From positions 1 through 40,310 of the forward strand of contig JAJRDU010000064.1 of NCBI GenBank assembly GCA_028748685.1: a DNA stretch of 40,310 bases. Direction: 5' to 3'. Of the stretch, positions 1 to 10,924 are shown one piece after another; position 1 is the stretch's first letter, and each line of letters opens with the position of its first letter. The notes below the pieces were generated by a model that was not told the DNA's origin, did no database searches, and saw nothing but the letters and a program-made list of their open reading frames with translations. This DNA is from Methylococcaceae bacterium. Its GTDB lineage: Bacteria; Pseudomonadota; Gammaproteobacteria; Methylococcales; Methylomonadaceae. The position numbers were made by a program, and so were the translations under genes.

Positions 1-2
1 AA

Positions 3-242
3 AATATTAAGCCCGATCCGATCATTCGAGATAAAAAATTAGCTGGTCTGGAGGCTGCGGAAATTTCCTTTCATACAAGGGACCAAGCAGCCGTAAGGGT
101 AGTGATATTCCGTTCGCGCAATGATGCCGTGCCCATTATTTATACGCTGGGGTTGGATATCCATGGTTCGCGTGTCAAGCAAGATAAAAAGCTTTTAAAC
201 CGGATCATTCGTAGCTTTTCTCTATTGCCACTACCGAAATAA
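3..242 (+). CDS. 3' end of a truncated CDS, function unknown
   Basis: Open frame from the window edge, ...NIKPDPIIRDKKLAGLEAAEISFHTRDQAAVRVVIFRSRNDAVPIIYTLGLDIHGSRVKQDKKLLNRIIRSFSLLPLPK*, with TAA at 240-242. Confidence 0.6.
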   Translation, partial: NIKPDPIIRDKKLAGLEAAEISFHTRDQAAVRVVIFRSRNDAVPIIYTLGLDIHGSRVKQDKKLLNRIIRSFSLLPLPK

Positions 243-362
243 GCTCTTATGCTTGATTCCAGCGCAGCCTGGGAGCCGTATCTTGAAAGCTTCGACCTTC
301 TTGATAAAGTCAGGTAGGGTACGCGCGGCGTAGCTTTTGGATTTCGTTAGCCCATATAGAAA

Positions 363-827
363 ATGAGTATCGTCAATTTATCAGTCGAACCCGACCATAT
401 CCCAACCCTTGCCGATTGGCACCATAACGAATGGGCTTACCTCAACCCCGGCGGTAGCCTTCAAAAGCGCATAGCGAAGATGCAAGGCTACCTTGGCAGC
501 GAACTGGTGCCCAGCACCTTTATCTATAAACAGGATGGGGTGTTGGCCGGGTCGGCGGCGATTGTGGTAAGCGACATGGACAGCCGGCCTGAACTGACGC
601 CGTGGTTGGCCAGCGTCTTTGTGGCTCCGGAGTTTCGAAGGCAGGGCATAGGTTCGCGTTTGGTAGAGCAGGTGATGACACAAGCCAGACAGGCCGGCAT
701 TGACCGCTTGTATCTGTTCACGCCGGATAGGGCGGATTTCTACCAGAAACTCGGTTGGACGCCGATGGCGGAAGAGATGTACCGTGGACATAGCGTCACG
801 GTGATGCAGGTCAGTTTGCACGAATAG
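363..827 (+). CDS. GNAT family N-acetyltransferase
   Basis: 154 aa; acetyl-CoA-binding motif region 'VFVAPEFRRQGIGSRLVEQVMTQARQAG' followed by 'LYLFTPDRADFYQKLGW'. Confidence 0.9.
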   Translation: MSIVNLSVEPDHIPTLADWHHNEWAYLNPGGSLQKRIAKMQGYLGSELVPSTFIYKQDGVLAGSAAIVVSDMDSRPELTPWLASVFVAPEFRRQGIGSRLVEQVMTQARQAGIDRLYLFTPDRADFYQKLGWTPMAEEMYRGHSVTVMQVSLHE

Positions 828-967
828 CAGCCGGCACTCGCCTTTCGCAGATGGTATAACGCATCCCCTTGATTTGAATTGTTTTCCCGTTCGCGGCTTT
901 GACTTTTCGCCTGGTATTAGTGTAGATTGCCGGCTTTTTTCGTCAATCCATCCCCAAAAGGTATCCC

Positions 968-1309
968 ATGACTGCTCTTCCTTCATGTCCAAAATGCAAT
1001 TCGGAATTTACTTACGAAGACGGTGAGAATTTTGTTTGTCCGGAATGCGGATACGAATGGGCGAAAGCGGCGGGCGCGGATAGCGGCGACGAGGCCAAGG
1101 TTGTGAAAGACGCCTACGGCAATGTGCTGCAGGACGGCGACAGCGTCACGGTGATCAAGGATCTGAAGGTCAAGGGTTCGTCGTCGGTGGTAACGGTTGG
1201 AACCAAAGTCAGAAACATCCGCCTGGTCGACGGCGATCACGACATCGATTGCAAAATCGACGGTATCGGCTCGATGGGCCTGAAATCGGAATTCGTCAAG
1301 AAGGCTTAA
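968..1309 (+). CDS. PhnA/YjdM-type zinc-ribbon protein
   Basis: CPKC...CPECGYEW zinc ribbon followed by '[28 protein letters not shown]', typical of the PhnA/YjdM family. Confidence 0.9.
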   Translation: MTALPSCPKCNSEFTYEDGENFVCPECGYEWAKAAGADSGDEAKVVKDAYGNVLQDGDSVTVIKDLKVKGSSSVVTVGTKVRNIRLVDGDHDIDCKIDGIGSMGLKSEFVKKA

Positions 1310-1359
1310 AAGATAGATATAGCGACATCCGCTAATCAGACCGAACAAGTTGAGCACGA

Positions 1360-1998
1360 TTAGCGGTGTATCCCCACGAACGGATTACTGCGCATTTCCT
1401 CGCCGAAGGTCGACATCGGGCCGTGGCCGGGGATGAAAGCTACATCGCCGCCCAAGGGCCAGAGTTTTTGCTGTATGGAGTCGATCAAGGTCTGGTAATC
1501 GCCTCGTGGAAAGTCGGTGCGGCCGATGGAGCCTTTGAACAGCACGTCGCCGACCAACGCCAGACGGTGGCTTTCACTGTAAAAAACCACGTGGCCGGGC
1601 GTGTGGCCCGGACAATGAATCACCTGTAATACTTCATCGCCCACCTTGACCGTATCGCCGTCATTCAGCCAGCGCGTCGGCGTAAAAGCTTGCGCTATCG
1701 GCAAGCCGAAGGTTTGGCATTGTTCGGGCAGGGACTGAATCCAGAAATCATCCTCGCGCTGCGGGCCGATAATCGGCAATGCCAGCCGGTCCGCCAACTC
1801 GGCGACGCCGCCGATGTGGTCCATGTGGCCGTGGGTGATCAATATAGCTTCCAGTTCCACGTCTTGCCGTTTAACCTCGGCCAGCAACAATTCCAGATCG
1901 CCGCCGGGGTCGACCAGCGCGGCCTTGTTGGTTTGCTCGCAGATCAGCAGTGTGCAGTTTTGTTGGTAGGCGGTGACGGGAATGATGGCAAATCGCAT
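1360..1998 (-). CDS. MBL-fold metallohydrolase, glyoxalase II-like (YcbL type)
   Basis: 'THGHMDHIGG', 'HCPGHTPGHVVF' and 'GHGPMSTFGEE' metal-binding motifs; 212 aa. Confidence 0.9.
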   Translation of the reverse strand: MRFAIIPVTAYQQNCTLLICEQTNKAALVDPGGDLELLLAEVKRQDVELEAILITHGHMDHIGGVAELADRLALPIIGPQREDDFWIQSLPEQCQTFGLPIAQAFTPTRWLNDGDTVKVGDEVLQVIHCPGHTPGHVVFYSESHRLALVGDVLFKGSIGRTDFPRGDYQTLIDSIQQKLWPLGGDVAFIPGHGPMSTFGEEMRSNPFVGIHR

Positions 1999-2055
1999 GA
2001 GTATAATTGGGAGGCAGGAAGCATGCGCCGATATTCTCGGCGCGGAATCGGATGG

Positions 2056-3234
2056 TTAGATGTTGAGCAGCAGATGTGCCGGCGACTCCAGGCATTCCTT
2101 GACGACCCCCAGAAATTGCACCGCTTCCTTGCCGTCGACCAGCCGGTGGTCGTAGGACAGGGCCAAATACATGATGGGGCGGATCACGATTTCGCCATTT
2201 TCCACCACCGGCCTGTCCTTGATGGCGTGCATGCCCAGGATGGCGCATTGCGGCGGGTTGAGGATGGGCGTGGAAAGCATGGAGCCGAAGATGCCGCCGT
2301 TGGTGATGGTGAAAGTGCCGCCGCTGAGGTCCTCGACGCTGATCGAGCCATTACGGGCCTTGGTACCGAAGTCGTTAATACCTTTTTCGATGCCGGCGAA
2401 ATCCAGTTGATCGGCATCCCGCAAGATCGGCACGATCAGGCCGCGCGGCGTGGTGACGGCGATGCCAATGTCGTAATAACCGTGATAAATGATGTCGCTG
2501 CCGTCGATCGAAGCGTTGATGGCCGGAAAGCGTTTCAGGGCCTCGATGGAAGCCTTGACGAAGAAGGACATGAAACCGAGCTTGATGGCATGCTTTTGTT
2601 CGAAGCGGTTCTTGTACTGATTGCGCAGGTCGATCACAGCCTTGAGATTGACCTCGTTAAAAGTGGTCAGCATTGCCGCATTTTGCTGGGCTTGCAGCAA
2701 GCGTTCCGCCACCTTGGCGCGCAGACGGGTCATCGGTACGCGTTGTTCGGGGCGTAAGCTGGCAATGGCCGTGGCGGACAACGGCGTGTGCGATGTATCT
2801 GTAGTTGGGACGGGTTCCGATGGACTCTGCTGCTGTTCGCCGAGATAGTCCAGCACATCCGATTTCAGAATCCGGCCGTGTTTGCCCGAGCCGCTGATGG
2901 CATTGGGATCGACTGCCGTTTCGGCCACCAGTCTGCGCACCGAAGGACTCAGGCTGACGTCTTCTTTTTTGGCTGCCTTGGCGGCTTGCCTGGCGGGCTG
3001 AACATCCAGCAAGGCCAACAATTGGCCGCCGAGCACGGTTTCGCCATTCTGCTTGAGTATTTCTTTTAATACGCCCGATTTGGGGGCGGGCACTTCTAGG
3101 ATGACTTTATCGGTTTCAAGGTCGGCCAGGTTTTCGCCTTCATCAACCCAGTCGCCAGGTTGTTTGTGCCAAAGGACCAAGGTGGCGTCGGCGACAGATT
3201 CGGGGAGGCCGGGAACCAGAATTTCAAAACTCAT
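2056..3234 (-). CDS. sucB: Dihydrolipoyllysine-residue succinyltransferase, E2 of 2-oxoglutarate dehydrogenase
   Basis: Lipoyl domain '[16 protein letters not shown]', peripheral-subunit-binding domain '[33 protein letters not shown]' and catalytic '[16 protein letters not shown]'. Overlaps sucA by 4 nt. Confidence 0.95.
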   Translation of the reverse strand: MSFEILVPGLPESVADATLVLWHKQPGDWVDEGENLADLETDKVILEVPAPKSGVLKEILKQNGETVLGGQLLALLDVQPARQAAKAAKKEDVSLSPSVRRLVAETAVDPNAISGSGKHGRILKSDVLDYLGEQQQSPSEPVPTTDTSHTPLSATAIASLRPEQRVPMTRLRAKVAERLLQAQQNAAMLTTFNEVNLKAVIDLRNQYKNRFEQKHAIKLGFMSFFVKASIEALKRFPAINASIDGSDIIYHGYYDIGIAVTTPRGLIVPILRDADQLDFAGIEKGINDFGTKARNGSISVEDLSGGTFTITNGGIFGSMLSTPILNPPQCAILGMHAIKDRPVVENGEIVIRPIMYLALSYDHRLVDGKEAVQFLGVVKECLESPAHLLLNI

Positions 3235-6062
3235 GCGTTACTTCCTTCGTTGTTGCCGTAGAGAGCGCTATGGATGACCGCTCTTTGTTCACTGAGATGG
3301 GTTTTATAATTGCCCACCGCCGGCGCTGCCGATGCCACTCGTCCGGCGTAAGTTATGGGAATGTCTCTGCCTATAATATCGAAAAAATGATGATTGCTCT
3401 GATACCAGGCGCCTTGGTTCTTGGGCTCTTCCTGGCACCAGACGATATGCTCGGCATTGGGATATTTGTCGATTTCCGCTTTGAACTGATCGTTGGGGAA
3501 AGGATAAAGCTGCTCGATGCGGATGATGGCGATATGCTTGAGATCGTCCTGGCGCCTGGCTTCCAGCAAATCGTAATACACCTTACCAGCACACAGTACT
3601 AGCCGGGTGACGTGGTAGGGATCGATATCGTCCTGTTCGCCGATCACAGGTAAAAATTCGTTGTCCGTCAGGTCGCCGAGCGATGACACGGCCAGTTTGT
3701 GGCGTAGCAGGCTCTTGGGACTCATCACGATCAAGGGCTTACGATACTCCCGTATCAACTGGCGGCGCAGCAAATGGAAAATTTGTGCCGGCGTGGTCGG
3801 GGTGCAAACCTGGATGTTCTGGTCGGCGCACAGTTGCAGATAACGTTCGATACGGGCGGATGAGTGTTCCGGGCCCTGGCCCTCGAAACCGTGCGGCAGT
3901 AGCATCACCAGGCCGCTGAGTTTGCCCCATTTGGATTCCCCCGAGGTTATGAACTGGTCGATTACCACTTGCGCGCCGTTGGCGAAGTCGCCGAACTGCG
4001 CTTCCCAAACCACCAGGTTATTGGGCATGGTCGAGCTGTAACCATACTCGAAGGCTAGGACGCCGGCTTCGGACAGCAAGGAGTTGAAGATTTGCGGCCG
4101 GCCTTGAGTCTCGCTCAGGAACTTGAGCGGGATGTAGTTTTCGCCGTTGACTTGATTGAGCAGGATGGCATGGCGATGCGAAAACGTGCCTCGGCCGATG
4201 TCCTGGCCGGTCAAGCGTACATGGTAACCCTCCAGTAACAGCGTGGCATAAGCCATGTTTTCGGCGAACCCCCAATCCATGGGCAATTCGCCGCTGGCCA
4301 TTTTATTCCGCTCTTCCATGACTTTGGCGACCCTAGGGTGGAGTTCAAAGCCTTCGGGCAAGTCCTGCAGTCGCTGGTTGCAAAACTGGATGCGTTCCAA
4401 GGGTACCGCCGTGTGGGCCGGCATATCCCACTGTTTGTTGTGGAATTTTTCCCAGCGGGCCGAATAGGAGTAGTTTTTGTTTTCGATGATGGGCCGCGAC
4501 ACCATCTCGCCTTCGTTGAGCAACTGCACGTATTCCTGTTCCATGGCCGCGACCGCGTCTTCATCGAGCAAGCCTTCCGCTATCAACTTTTGGGCATAGA
4601 TTTGCCGGGTAGGTTGTAGGCTATTGATGGTTTTGTACATCATCGGTTGCGTGGTCGAAGGCTCGTCTGCTTCGTTATGACCCAGGCGGCGGTAGCAGAT
4701 CAAATCGATCACCACGTCCCTATGAAATTGCATCCGGAAATCCAGCGCTATTTGGGTCACGAAAGCCACGGCTTCGGGGTCGTCGCCGTTGACGTGAAAT
4801 ACCGGGGCCTGGATCATGTTGGCGACATCGGTGCAATACAGCGTGGAACGGGCGTCCAAGGGGTTGCTGGTGGTAAAGCCGATCTGGTTGTTGATGACGA
4901 TATGCACGGTGCCGCCGGTATTAAAGGCGCGGGTTTCCGACATATTTAGGGTTTCCATGACGATGCCTTGGCCGGCAAAGGCCGCATCGCCATGAATCAG
5001 GACCGGCACGACAGCGTCGACGCCGTCGATGCCATGCCGGTCCTGACGGGCCTTGACCGAGCCTTCGACGACCGGATTGATGATCTCCAGATGCGAAGGA
5101 TTGAAGGCCAGCGTCAGGTGGATGGGTCCGCCGGGCGTGGCGATATTGGAGGAAAAGCCCATGTGGTATTTAACGTCGCCGGTAATCGCGCCCAACATGG
5201 AGGTATGGGTGCCCTCGAATTCGCCGAATAATGCCGCCGGACTTTTGCCCAGGATGTTGACCAGCACGTTTAGGCGGCCGCGATGCGCCATGCCGAGCAC
5301 CATTTCGCTGACCTTGTTTTCGCCGGCTCGTTGAATCAATTCGTCGAGTATCAGAATCAGCGATTCGCCGCCTTCCAACGAAAAACGTTTTTGGCCGACG
5401 TATTTGCGATGCAGAAATTTTTCCAGCCCTTCGGCGGCGGTCAGCAGTTTTAACAGCCAAAGTCTCTTTTCCTGATGGCTGGCAAAATCCGGTTTGGCGC
5501 CTTCCAGTTTGTCCTTGATCCAGCATTTCGGCTCGGTGTCGACGATGTGCATGTATTCGCTACCGATACTGCCGCAATAAATTTCATTGAGTGTCTGAAT
5601 GATGGCGCGCAGCGGCAAGCGGTCGATACCGCATAAACCGCCGGTATCGAACAGTGTATTCATGTCGGTTTCGGTCAGGCCGTAATAAGCAGGGTCCAGA
5701 TCGGCCGGTATTGAATATTGTCTGCCCAAGGGATTATTGGCGGCAATTTGATGGCCTTTCACCCGGTAATGATTGATCAGGCGGGCCACGGCGGATTGCT
5801 TTTTGACGCTTTGCTCGGTAAAGCCCTGCATTTTAGCGAGACGGCCGGGCTCGACTTTCGCCAGTTGTTCGAAGCGGTCGACGATGATGCTGTGCGGCGT
5901 GTCTTCGGTGGAGTCGCGATGTATGTCGTCGAAACGTTGCCGCCAACCGTCGACGATGGATTCGGGGTCGTTCAGGTATTGTTCGTACAGATATTCAATA
6001 TAGCTGGCATTACCGCCATATAATGCGGAGGATTCTTCAAACAGCTTAAGCAGGTTACTCAT
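3231..6062 (-). CDS. sucA: 2-oxoglutarate dehydrogenase E1 component
   Basis: 943 aa with thiamine-diphosphate E1 features ([53 protein letters not shown]). Confidence 0.97.
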   Translation of the reverse strand: MSNLLKLFEESSALYGGNASYIEYLYEQYLNDPESIVDGWRQRFDDIHRDSTEDTPHSIIVDRFEQLAKVEPGRLAKMQGFTEQSVKKQSAVARLINHYRVKGHQIAANNPLGRQYSIPADLDPAYYGLTETDMNTLFDTGGLCGIDRLPLRAIIQTLNEIYCGSIGSEYMHIVDTEPKCWIKDKLEGAKPDFASHQEKRLWLLKLLTAAEGLEKFLHRKYVGQKRFSLEGGESLILILDELIQRAGENKVSEMVLGMAHRGRLNVLVNILGKSPAALFGEFEGTHTSMLGAITGDVKYHMGFSSNIATPGGPIHLTLAFNPSHLEIINPVVEGSVKARQDRHGIDGVDAVVPVLIHGDAAFAGQGIVMETLNMSETRAFNTGGTVHIVINNQIGFTTSNPLDARSTLYCTDVANMIQAPVFHVNGDDPEAVAFVTQIALDFRMQFHRDVVIDLICYRRLGHNEADEPSTTQPMMYKTINSLQPTRQIYAQKLIAEGLLDEDAVAAMEQEYVQLLNEGEMVSRPIIENKNYSYSARWEKFHNKQWDMPAHTAVPLERIQFCNQRLQDLPEGFELHPRVAKVMEERNKMASGELPMDWGFAENMAYATLLLEGYHVRLTGQDIGRGTFSHRHAILLNQVNGENYIPLKFLSETQGRPQIFNSLLSEAGVLAFEYGYSSTMPNNLVVWEAQFGDFANGAQVVIDQFITSGESKWGKLSGLVMLLPHGFEGQGPEHSSARIERYLQLCADQNIQVCTPTTPAQIFHLLRRQLIREYRKPLIVMSPKSLLRHKLAVSSLGDLTDNEFLPVIGEQDDIDPYHVTRLVLCAGKVYYDLLEARRQDDLKHIAIIRIEQLYPFPNDQFKAEIDKYPNAEHIVWCQEEPKNQGAWYQSNHHFFDIIGRDIPITYAGRVASAAPAVGNYKTHLSEQRAVIHSALYGNNEGSNA

Positions 6063-6202
6063 GCGAACATCCGGGATCTCGGCAAGTGATGCGCATTATG
6101 GTAGAGCTAAAATGGTATATTACCAAATGGAAAATGCGCTAAAGATACCCTCCGACAGGATATTAAAGGTATAGTTCAGTCAGTAAAAAACGAGAAAACA
6201 GA

Positions 6203-6907
6203 ATGGCCGAGAATAAAGTAGTTATTAAGATAAATTACGACAAGGATAAAATCCGCAGACCAGCGGAGCCTAAAATGGTTACGGTTTGGCATACCCGGCG
6301 AATATTAGCCGCAATCGCCATTCTAACGTTATTGGTAGGAATACCTATTTTTTGGTTTGGCGGTGATGATGGCCAGGACTTGGATAAACTTGAGCAAACG
6401 GAAACTGCAAAAAATGAACAGCCTTTAAATAACGGTGAAGCCGTAATTCAAGGAAGTGATGGAGCGGTTAGCGCCGATCAACCCGTAAGGCTTGCGCCGG
6501 AGAACGCGAAACAAAGTGTTAAGAATGGTATGGCTATTGACGGGACGAAACGTCCAGTGGCGATTATCTATACTAAGAAGGTTGTGCGGGCATCCCTGAA
6601 TAGTGGACTTAAAGACAAGGAACCCTATCAACCGGTTAAACTTCCGATCAGGCTCGGTCAAAATCAAAAAATCGAACTGTTTTATTTCACCGAGTTGAAG
6701 AATATGAAAGATGGAGTCTTATATCATTATTGGTCCAAGGATGGGCAGATGGTTGAGAAAAAACAACTGAACATCAAGGATAGTGGTGCCAAGCTCTTGT
6801 CGGGCAGGACATTGTCTTATAAGGACAAGGGTGAATGGCAAATACAGTTAGTCGATAAAAAAGACAAGGTATTCAGCGAAGTTAATTTTTTAGTCAATCC
6901 TGAATAA
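6203..6907 (+). CDS. DUF2914-domain protein with one N-terminal TM segment
   Basis: TM 'ILAAIAILTLLVGIPIFWFGG'; C-terminal 'IELFYFTELKNMKDGVLYHYWSKDGQ...GEWQIQLVDKKDKVFSEVNFLV' matches the DUF2914 pattern. Confidence 0.75.
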   Translation: MAENKVVIKINYDKDKIRRPAEPKMVTVWHTRRILAAIAILTLLVGIPIFWFGGDDGQDLDKLEQTETAKNEQPLNNGEAVIQGSDGAVSADQPVRLAPENAKQSVKNGMAIDGTKRPVAIIYTKKVVRASLNSGLKDKEPYQPVKLPIRLGQNQKIELFYFTELKNMKDGVLYHYWSKDGQMVEKKQLNIKDSGAKLLSGRTLSYKDKGEWQIQLVDKKDKVFSEVNFLVNPE

Positions 6908-6969
6908 CTATTTTCTTTATTGGAATATGGTGTTAATATCTATCCAGTTAGTAAATTAAAGAGGAAAAT

Positions 6970-7290
6970 ATGACTGATCTCAATAAACTCTCAGAAGCAG
7001 AATTGCAAGCGGTTATCGAAACCGCCGAGAAAGCCTTAAAAGAAAGACAATCCAGCAAGCGTAAGGAAGTAATTGCGCAGATTAAGGAATTGGCTGCATC
7101 GATTGGCGCAACGGTTGATATTCACGAAGGCGACAAGAAAGCTGAAAAAAAATCCAGCAGTAAGGTTGCCGCTAGATACCGTAATCCCGCCGATGCATCG
7201 CAAACTTGGTCTGGCCGCGGTTTAGCGCCAAAATGGATGCAAGCCTTGACTGCGTCTGGCCGGGATAAAAGCGAGTTTGAAATTAAATAG
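6970..7290 (+). CDS. H-NS family nucleoid-associated protein
   Basis: N-terminal coiled coil plus C-terminal DNA-binding motif 'ARYRNPADASQTWSGRGLAPKWMQ'; 106 aa. Confidence 0.92.
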   Translation: MTDLNKLSEAELQAVIETAEKALKERQSSKRKEVIAQIKELAASIGATVDIHEGDKKAEKKSSSKVAARYRNPADASQTWSGRGLAPKWMQALTASGRDKSEFEIK

Positions 7291-7303
7291 TTCTAGCAGC
7301 AGA

Positions 7304-8068
7304 TTAAGCGCTGATCCAGTTTTTTAACTGCTGCGCCAGCCAAACACCATCGTCCAGGCTAAGGTCGTGCCCGGCCCAGGGGTGAGTGTTTAGTTCGATC
7401 TGCCATTGTTTATGAATGGCTTCCGAGCACATCGGGGCGACCAACCGGTCTCCCCGACTATTTAATAGTAGAACAGGTTGTCTTGGCTTGCTGACAGTGG
7501 GTCGATAGCTTGCCGCGGCAATGATCTGCCTTAGGCTGTTTTTGAAGCTGACCGGGCGCTTGGCTTGTATCTTTTCCCATTGCGAAGCAATTATGCGGTC
7601 CAGATCGCGGCGGTTACTCACGAGTTGAAGAATGGCTAATTCGCGGCGGAAAGTGTTGGTTTGCGCCAACACCTGCGCGAATTTGCCGTAACTTTGCCAG
7701 CGCAGGCGCTGATAAAAAGGGCTCAGGCTGGCGAAACTGGTGTTTACCAAGACGGCGCCGTTCACGTCGTCGGGATACTTCTGCATCCATTCCCAGGCCA
7801 CCATGCCGCCCAGAGATAATGCCAGAATCGTCACCGGTCGTGTTAGCAAACCTTGTTCAAGGGCTTGTCGGCGGATTGTATCTGTTATGTCTTGAATATT
7901 GCTGGGGCTAGTGTGGTGATAGAAACAGCCGGTACCCGGCAAATCCAGTGTATGGATGTTGGCCGACGGGAAGGTCGTTCGCATCAATTCCTCGAATTCT
8001 CCCCAATGCGCCGTTTCACGCGATAAACCGCGCAGCAGTAACCAGTTCCGACCCAGCTTATTATTCAT
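7304..8068 (-). CDS. Alpha/beta hydrolase
   Basis: 'LALSLGGMVAWEW' nucleophile elbow, 'GDRLVAPMCSEAI' and 'HPWAGHDLSLDDG' catalytic His region. Start overlaps the upstream CDS by 8 nt. Confidence 0.85.
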   Translation of the reverse strand: MNNKLGRNWLLLRGLSRETAHWGEFEELMRTTFPSANIHTLDLPGTGCFYHHTSPSNIQDITDTIRRQALEQGLLTRPVTILALSLGGMVAWEWMQKYPDDVNGAVLVNTSFASLSPFYQRLRWQSYGKFAQVLAQTNTFRRELAILQLVSNRRDLDRIIASQWEKIQAKRPVSFKNSLRQIIAAASYRPTVSKPRQPVLLLNSRGDRLVAPMCSEAIHKQWQIELNTHPWAGHDLSLDDGVWLAQQLKNWISA

Positions 8069-9074
8069 ACCATAGCGCCAGCGCTTGTTGCCGGCAAATG
8101 TCTTTCCGCGTTTGCTGTAGATGTGCCCATTGTTTGGGGTACAGCAGGCTGCGATATAGAAAATCGAATAGCGTGAAATGACGCCTCAAGATACGTTGCT
8201 GGCGATGCGGCAACAGCGGGTGAAACAAACCATGGCGCTGGAACAAATGCAGGGGGCTCTTGCGCAGCCATAGCCATGATCCCATCTCCAGGGTCAGCGG
8301 CAGAAACAGTTTTTGCCCTGCGTTGCGCTGTTCGAATTCGTCGTACAGATAGTCCCACAAATCGCCGCTAATCACGTATTCCTGGCTCATGGGCTCGATC
8401 TTATAGAAATGGTTGGGATAACAGCGGTCGAATAATGCTTTCCAGGCATAAGCCTCGGCCAGCGAGGGCAGAGGTTTCTTGCAGGAGGCATAGGGAAACC
8501 ACAATCTGTCATGAATACCGAATCCCGAGTGCAGGTCGATCGCAATCGATAAGGGGGCGTCGAATAGATGTTGATGGACCACCCGGCACAAGGTTTGCGC
8601 TTCCTTTTCCATCCGCGACTCATCGCCCCTAAACCAGGGGAGGCGCGGGCTGAGTCTATGGCCGCTGTAAAGCTTGGTATTGCCGACGCCTTCGACCGGT
8701 GCATTGCGCATCAGATCGACGCCGTTGCCGTTACTGCGCGTGCCTCGGTAAACGCCGACCGGATTGACGATAGGTACGAATACCAACCGCGATTTCTCCA
8801 GACGGGAGGCAAACTCTTCGTCCCAGTCCAATAAGTGAATGATGGTTTGTAGGTACGACAGAATCACTTCCGAGCCGATTTTTTCCAGGCCATGCACGCC
8901 GCCGAAATAGGCCAGGACCGGAACGTCCGGCCGTTCAGAGCCCAATGCAATGCTGTAAATCGGAAATTCGCGGTCTTGATAGGCGATACGATCGACAACT
9001 TCAACGCGAGCCCGATTGCCCAGCTGGGCGATGATGTCCTCCAGCTGGGTCAGTTCCAGAAAAGGCTGACTCAT
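8061..9074 (-). CDS. M14-type zinc carboxypeptidase
   Basis: 'GGVHGLEKIGSEV' (HxxE), 'FVPIVNPVGVYRGTRSNGNGVDLMRN', 'AIDLHSGFG' and 'LTLEMGSW'. Confidence 0.8.
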   Translation of the reverse strand: MSQPFLELTQLEDIIAQLGNRARVEVVDRIAYQDREFPIYSIALGSERPDVPVLAYFGGVHGLEKIGSEVILSYLQTIIHLLDWDEEFASRLEKSRLVFVPIVNPVGVYRGTRSNGNGVDLMRNAPVEGVGNTKLYSGHRLSPRLPWFRGDESRMEKEAQTLCRVVHQHLFDAPLSIAIDLHSGFGIHDRLWFPYASCKKPLPSLAEAYAWKALFDRCYPNHFYKIEPMSQEYVISGDLWDYLYDEFEQRNAGQKLFLPLTLEMGSWLWLRKSPLHLFQRHGLFHPLLPHRQQRILRRHFTLFDFLYRSLLYPKQWAHLQQTRKDICRQQALALWYE

Positions 9075-9078
9075 GGAG

Positions 9079-10800
9079 CTAACAAGTCATCGGCGTATCG
9101 ATATAACGCTGCCTTTTCTTGGGGGTGATTTTGTCGATTTCGACCATGATCAGGCTGTCGATGCAGTTGTTGAAGTCTGGGTCGATGTTAAAGTCGATAA
9201 AATGACAGCCCTTGTCCACGCATAGTTCGACATACTGTTTGTAAAGGGTAGGCACCTTGACGCCCAGTTTCTTCAGTTCGCTGTTGAGGATTTTAAAGCT
9301 GGTAGAATAATCGGCGTTAAATTCCGTAGCCGCAAATTGCCGGCTTTGCTCGGAAATTACGAACGGCGTCCTGGCCTTAGTCTGCCGCAGATCGGAACCG
9401 CATTGTTGCTGGTAGAAGCCGATGATCAGTTCCTTGGCGGGAAGCGGATAGGCGTTGCTGATGCTGACCGGGCCAAACAAATATTTGATGTTCGGCTGTT
9501 CGCGCAGGTAGGCACCGATGCCGTACCAGAGATATTCCAGGCTGTGTTGCCCCCAATAACGTGGCTGTACGAAGCTGCGCCCCAACTCTATGCTGTAAGG
9601 CAGATAAGCCGCGAAGTCGCTCTGCAGGTCGAACAGGGTTTGGGTATAAAAGCCTTCGATGCCGTGAGTCGCCATGATTTTCGGGCCTTCGCCGACCCGA
9701 TAAGCGCCGACGATTTCCAGGTCGTTATCGTCCCACAGCACGATATGGCTGTAGTAGATGTCGAACCTGTCCAGATCGAGTGCCAGACCGGTACCTTCCT
9801 CGACGGTGCGGAAAGTCAGTTCCCGTAGCCGGGCAATCTCCCGCATCACCGGGCAATCGTCCTTGAACTGGTATAGGAAAATCTTCTTACCGTCGCGGGT
9901 CTCGCCCAGCAGGCGCGACTGGTAAAGGGCTTTCTTCACGGCCTTGGCGTCGGCCGGATGAACTACGGTTTCCACGGTCTCGAACAGCAAGGGCTTGTTC
10001 TTATTGCCGAGGTTTAAAACGTGTTTACGGAAACGTTGGCTGAGCTGTTTGTTGGTTTCGTCGCTGTTTTCAATCGCAGCGTAAGGAATAGGCGAGCCAA
10101 CCTTGAACTTGATTTCCTGATTTTTCTTATTGAACATCTCCTTGACCAACAGCATGGTGCCCAGAGGTTTGTAGAGCGTCGACATGCTGTAGAACAAGGC
10201 CGAGTTCTTGGCCTTGATGTGGATCGGCAGAATAGGGCAGTGGGCTTTTTTCGCCAGTTTGACGAAGCCGGTCTGCCATTTGCCATCGCGTATGCCTTTA
10301 GGCGTGATGCGCGACACTTCGCCGGCCGGGAAAATGATAATGGCTTCCTCGTTTTCAAGCGCGTCCAGCATGGTCTTGTAAGTGTCTTTCAGTCCTTTCT
10401 TATCGGACAAGACATCCACCGGCAGAAATACCGATTGCAGGGGTTCCATGTGCGACAGTACCCGGTTGGCGACGATGCGCACATCGGGACGGACCGAGCG
10501 TATCAGCTTGACCATCGCCAGACCATCCAACGTGCCGATCGGATGATTGGCAACGATTAGCAATCGGCCTTCCGAGGGGATGTTGTTGAACGAGTCGTTG
10601 CTGACCTGATAATTGAACTTGAAGTAATGCAGCAGTTTATCGAGAAAGGCGAAGCCGCGCAGGTGTTGGTTTTTGTTGATGACGCTGTTGAAATCGTCTT
10701 CGTGGATCAGTTTTTTCAGGGCCTTCACAGCCAGTTTATTGTCTTTGCCCAGTTTGAAATTGGGGTAGGTTTCTTGCAATATACGTTCGGCATCAATCAT
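9079..10800 (-). CDS. Two-domain acyltransferase: N-terminal PlsC-like (HX4D) domain plus C-terminal OlsB/hemolysin-like GNAT domain (OlsF-like architecture)
   Basis: 'VANHPIGTLDGLAM' (HX4D) and 'IIFPAGEVSR' in the N-terminal half. 'ARLRELTFRTVEEGTG', 'EIVGAYRVGEG' and 'ELGRSFVQPRYWGQHSLEYLWYGIGAY' in the C-terminal half. Confidence 0.8.
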   Translation of the reverse strand: MIDAERILQETYPNFKLGKDNKLAVKALKKLIHEDDFNSVINKNQHLRGFAFLDKLLHYFKFNYQVSNDSFNNIPSEGRLLIVANHPIGTLDGLAMVKLIRSVRPDVRIVANRVLSHMEPLQSVFLPVDVLSDKKGLKDTYKTMLDALENEEAIIIFPAGEVSRITPKGIRDGKWQTGFVKLAKKAHCPILPIHIKAKNSALFYSMSTLYKPLGTMLLVKEMFNKKNQEIKFKVGSPIPYAAIENSDETNKQLSQRFRKHVLNLGNKNKPLLFETVETVVHPADAKAVKKALYQSRLLGETRDGKKIFLYQFKDDCPVMREIARLRELTFRTVEEGTGLALDLDRFDIYYSHIVLWDDNDLEIVGAYRVGEGPKIMATHGIEGFYTQTLFDLQSDFAAYLPYSIELGRSFVQPRYWGQHSLEYLWYGIGAYLREQPNIKYLFGPVSISNAYPLPAKELIIGFYQQQCGSDLRQTKARTPFVISEQSRQFAATEFNADYSTSFKILNSELKKLGVKVPTLYKQYVELCVDKGCHFIDFNIDPDFNNCIDSLIMVEIDKITPKKRQRYIDTPMTC

Positions 10801-10924
10801 TGATGTTGATCCAATAGGAAATGGCTGGAAGGATGAGAAAAAGTCTAACCGCTCAATGTGTCAGAATTATGAAAGCCGTCCTGGCCTTTCGTAATGATTT
10901 TCTCATACAAAATAAATGTTTAGC

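Noticed and set aside
1690-2757. 355-aa plus-strand ORF opposite sucB and the MBL gene
   Set aside because: Antisense to two well-supported CDS; low-complexity composition with no recognisable domain.
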